Of a stretch of 39,877 nucleotides of DNA, positions 39,340 through 39,877 are shown in pieces; position 1 is the stretch's first letter, and the number at the start of each line of letters is the position of its first letter. A program made the position numbers and the translations under genes. The notes below the pieces were generated by a model. It ran no database searches and had not been told where the DNA came from. It saw nothing but the letters and a program-made list of their open reading frames with translations. The stretch spans positions 1 to 39,877 of the forward strand of contig WYBX01000091.1 in the NCBI GenBank assembly GCA_011525695.1, written 5' to 3'. Source of the DNA: Verrucomicrobiia bacterium. GTDB lineage: Bacteria > Verrucomicrobiota > Verrucomicrobiia > Opitutales > Opitutaceae.

Positions 39340-39877
39340 ATCGCCCCGCTTTCACGAGCGGGGCGCGGATTGAAACGTGACGGACTACTACAGTCACGAA
39401 TCATCCGGTGGATCGCCCCGCTTTCACGAGCGGGGCGCGGATTGAAACGCAGGTATAGCGGTTGCGGCCGCACAACTCACACTATCGCCCCGCTTTCACG
39501 AGCGGGGCGCGGATTGAAACGGGTGATCAACCCTTTAGGGTCCATTGGGATCACATCGCCCCGCTTTCACGAGCGGGGCGCGGATTGAAACAGTTGCAGG
39601 ACGCCGGCATCTCATCGGCGCTGTTATCGCCCCGCTTTCACGAGCGGGGCGCGGATTGAAACGCGCGGCTGGGACACAAAGTTGCGCGAGGCTTACATCG
39701 CCCCGCTTTCACGAGCGGGGCGCGGATTGAAACACTCGCCGATGAGTCTTCGCGTTTGATTTGCACATCGCCCCGCTTTCACGAGCGGGGCGCGGATTGA
39801 AACTAACCCGGAGAACCATACTATGTACGCAAATGCTATCGCCCCGCTTTCACGAGCGGGGCGCGGATTGAAACAAC
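39340..39877 (+). CRISPR. Type I-C CRISPR array, eight identical 37-nt repeats visible, continuing past the window
   Basis: Repeats begin at 39340, 39412, 39484, 39555, 39626, 39697, 39767 and 39838, each 37 bases and all identical. They start ATCGCCCCGCT and end GCGCGGATTGAAAC. The inner palindrome GCCCCGCT-TTCACG-AGCGGGGC gives a perfect 8-bp stem. The 3' GATTGAAAC is the handle typical of I-C guides. The seven complete spacers are 35, 35, 34, 34, 34, 33 and 34 bases. The leader lies on the left beside cas2, so the left spacers should be the newest. The array is cut by the window end after the start of spacer 8. No spacer matches another part of this window by eye. Confidence 0.97.

Noticed and set aside
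39377..39837. Self-targeting spacers
   Set aside because: None of the seven complete spacers was seen to match another part of this window by eye. The rest of the genome cannot be checked.
1..39877. tRNA, rRNA or riboswitch genes
   Set aside because: No cloverleaf pattern, rRNA signature or known riboswitch core was recognised in the intergenic stretches.

Overview
The window is high-GC DNA (about two-thirds G+C by eye) that looks like a chromosomal segment of a Verrucomicrobiota bacterium, most likely of the Opitutaceae. The reasons are the very large TonB-dependent receptor with the 'LSPFTVTSDDRGYLATSALS' plug style, which I associate with that group, the abundance of sulfatases and exported polysaccharide enzymes with their own LacI regulator, weak or absent Shine-Dalgarno sequences at many starts, and many short palindromic repeats between genes. 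This assignment rests on protein style, not on a marker gene: no rRNA or tRNA gene was seen.

Left part (1-11.0 kb), almost all on the minus strand: an exported M49 (dipeptidyl-peptidase III-type) metallopeptidase, a small STAS/SpoIIAA-like protein, a translationally coupled RND efflux pair (adaptor plus permease), a long U32-family RNA-hydroxylation-type protein and a 97-residue protein of unknown function. The M49/STAS pair lies between two near-identical 93-bp direct repeats. Turning to the plus strand, a LolA-like exported protein and an inositol-monophosphatase-family enzyme follow, separated by a block of hairpin repeats.

Centre (13.2-30.6 kb): a polysaccharide-utilisation locus. A TonB-dependent receptor is followed by a tightly packed, mostly overlapping gene run: a Tat-exported protein of unknown function, a second exported helical protein, an S1 sulfatase, a DUF4962/heparinase II/III lyase-like enzyme, a five-bladed-propeller glycosidase-like protein, a second S1 sulfatase and an alkaline-phosphatase-superfamily hydrolase. 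Tandem repeats and a GxxExxY protein separate this run from a LacI-type regulator, which is divergent from a Gfo/Idh/MocA oxidoreductase. A nearly identical 14-bp TGCAACGC(T/A)TGCAA element sits upstream of the receptor and again 3 bp upstream of the regulator's start codon. This suggests the regulator controls both. The inferred job is uptake and breakdown of a sulfated, uronic-acid-containing polysaccharide. Two of its genes have no family I can name.

Right part (31.0-39.9 kb): a complete type I-C CRISPR-Cas locus, cas3-cas5c-cas8c(with internal cas11c)-cas7c-cas4-cas1-cas2, followed by a leader and an array of at least eight identical 37-nt repeats that runs off the window. Unusual points are a perfect 13-bp inverted repeat that buries the cas3 start codon, a low-GC in-frame insert between catalytic motifs of cas4, and a repeat longer than usual for I-C.

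The best candidates for something undescribed are the two unassigned exported proteins in the sulfated-polysaccharide locus and the possible control of cas3 translation by its start-codon hairpin.
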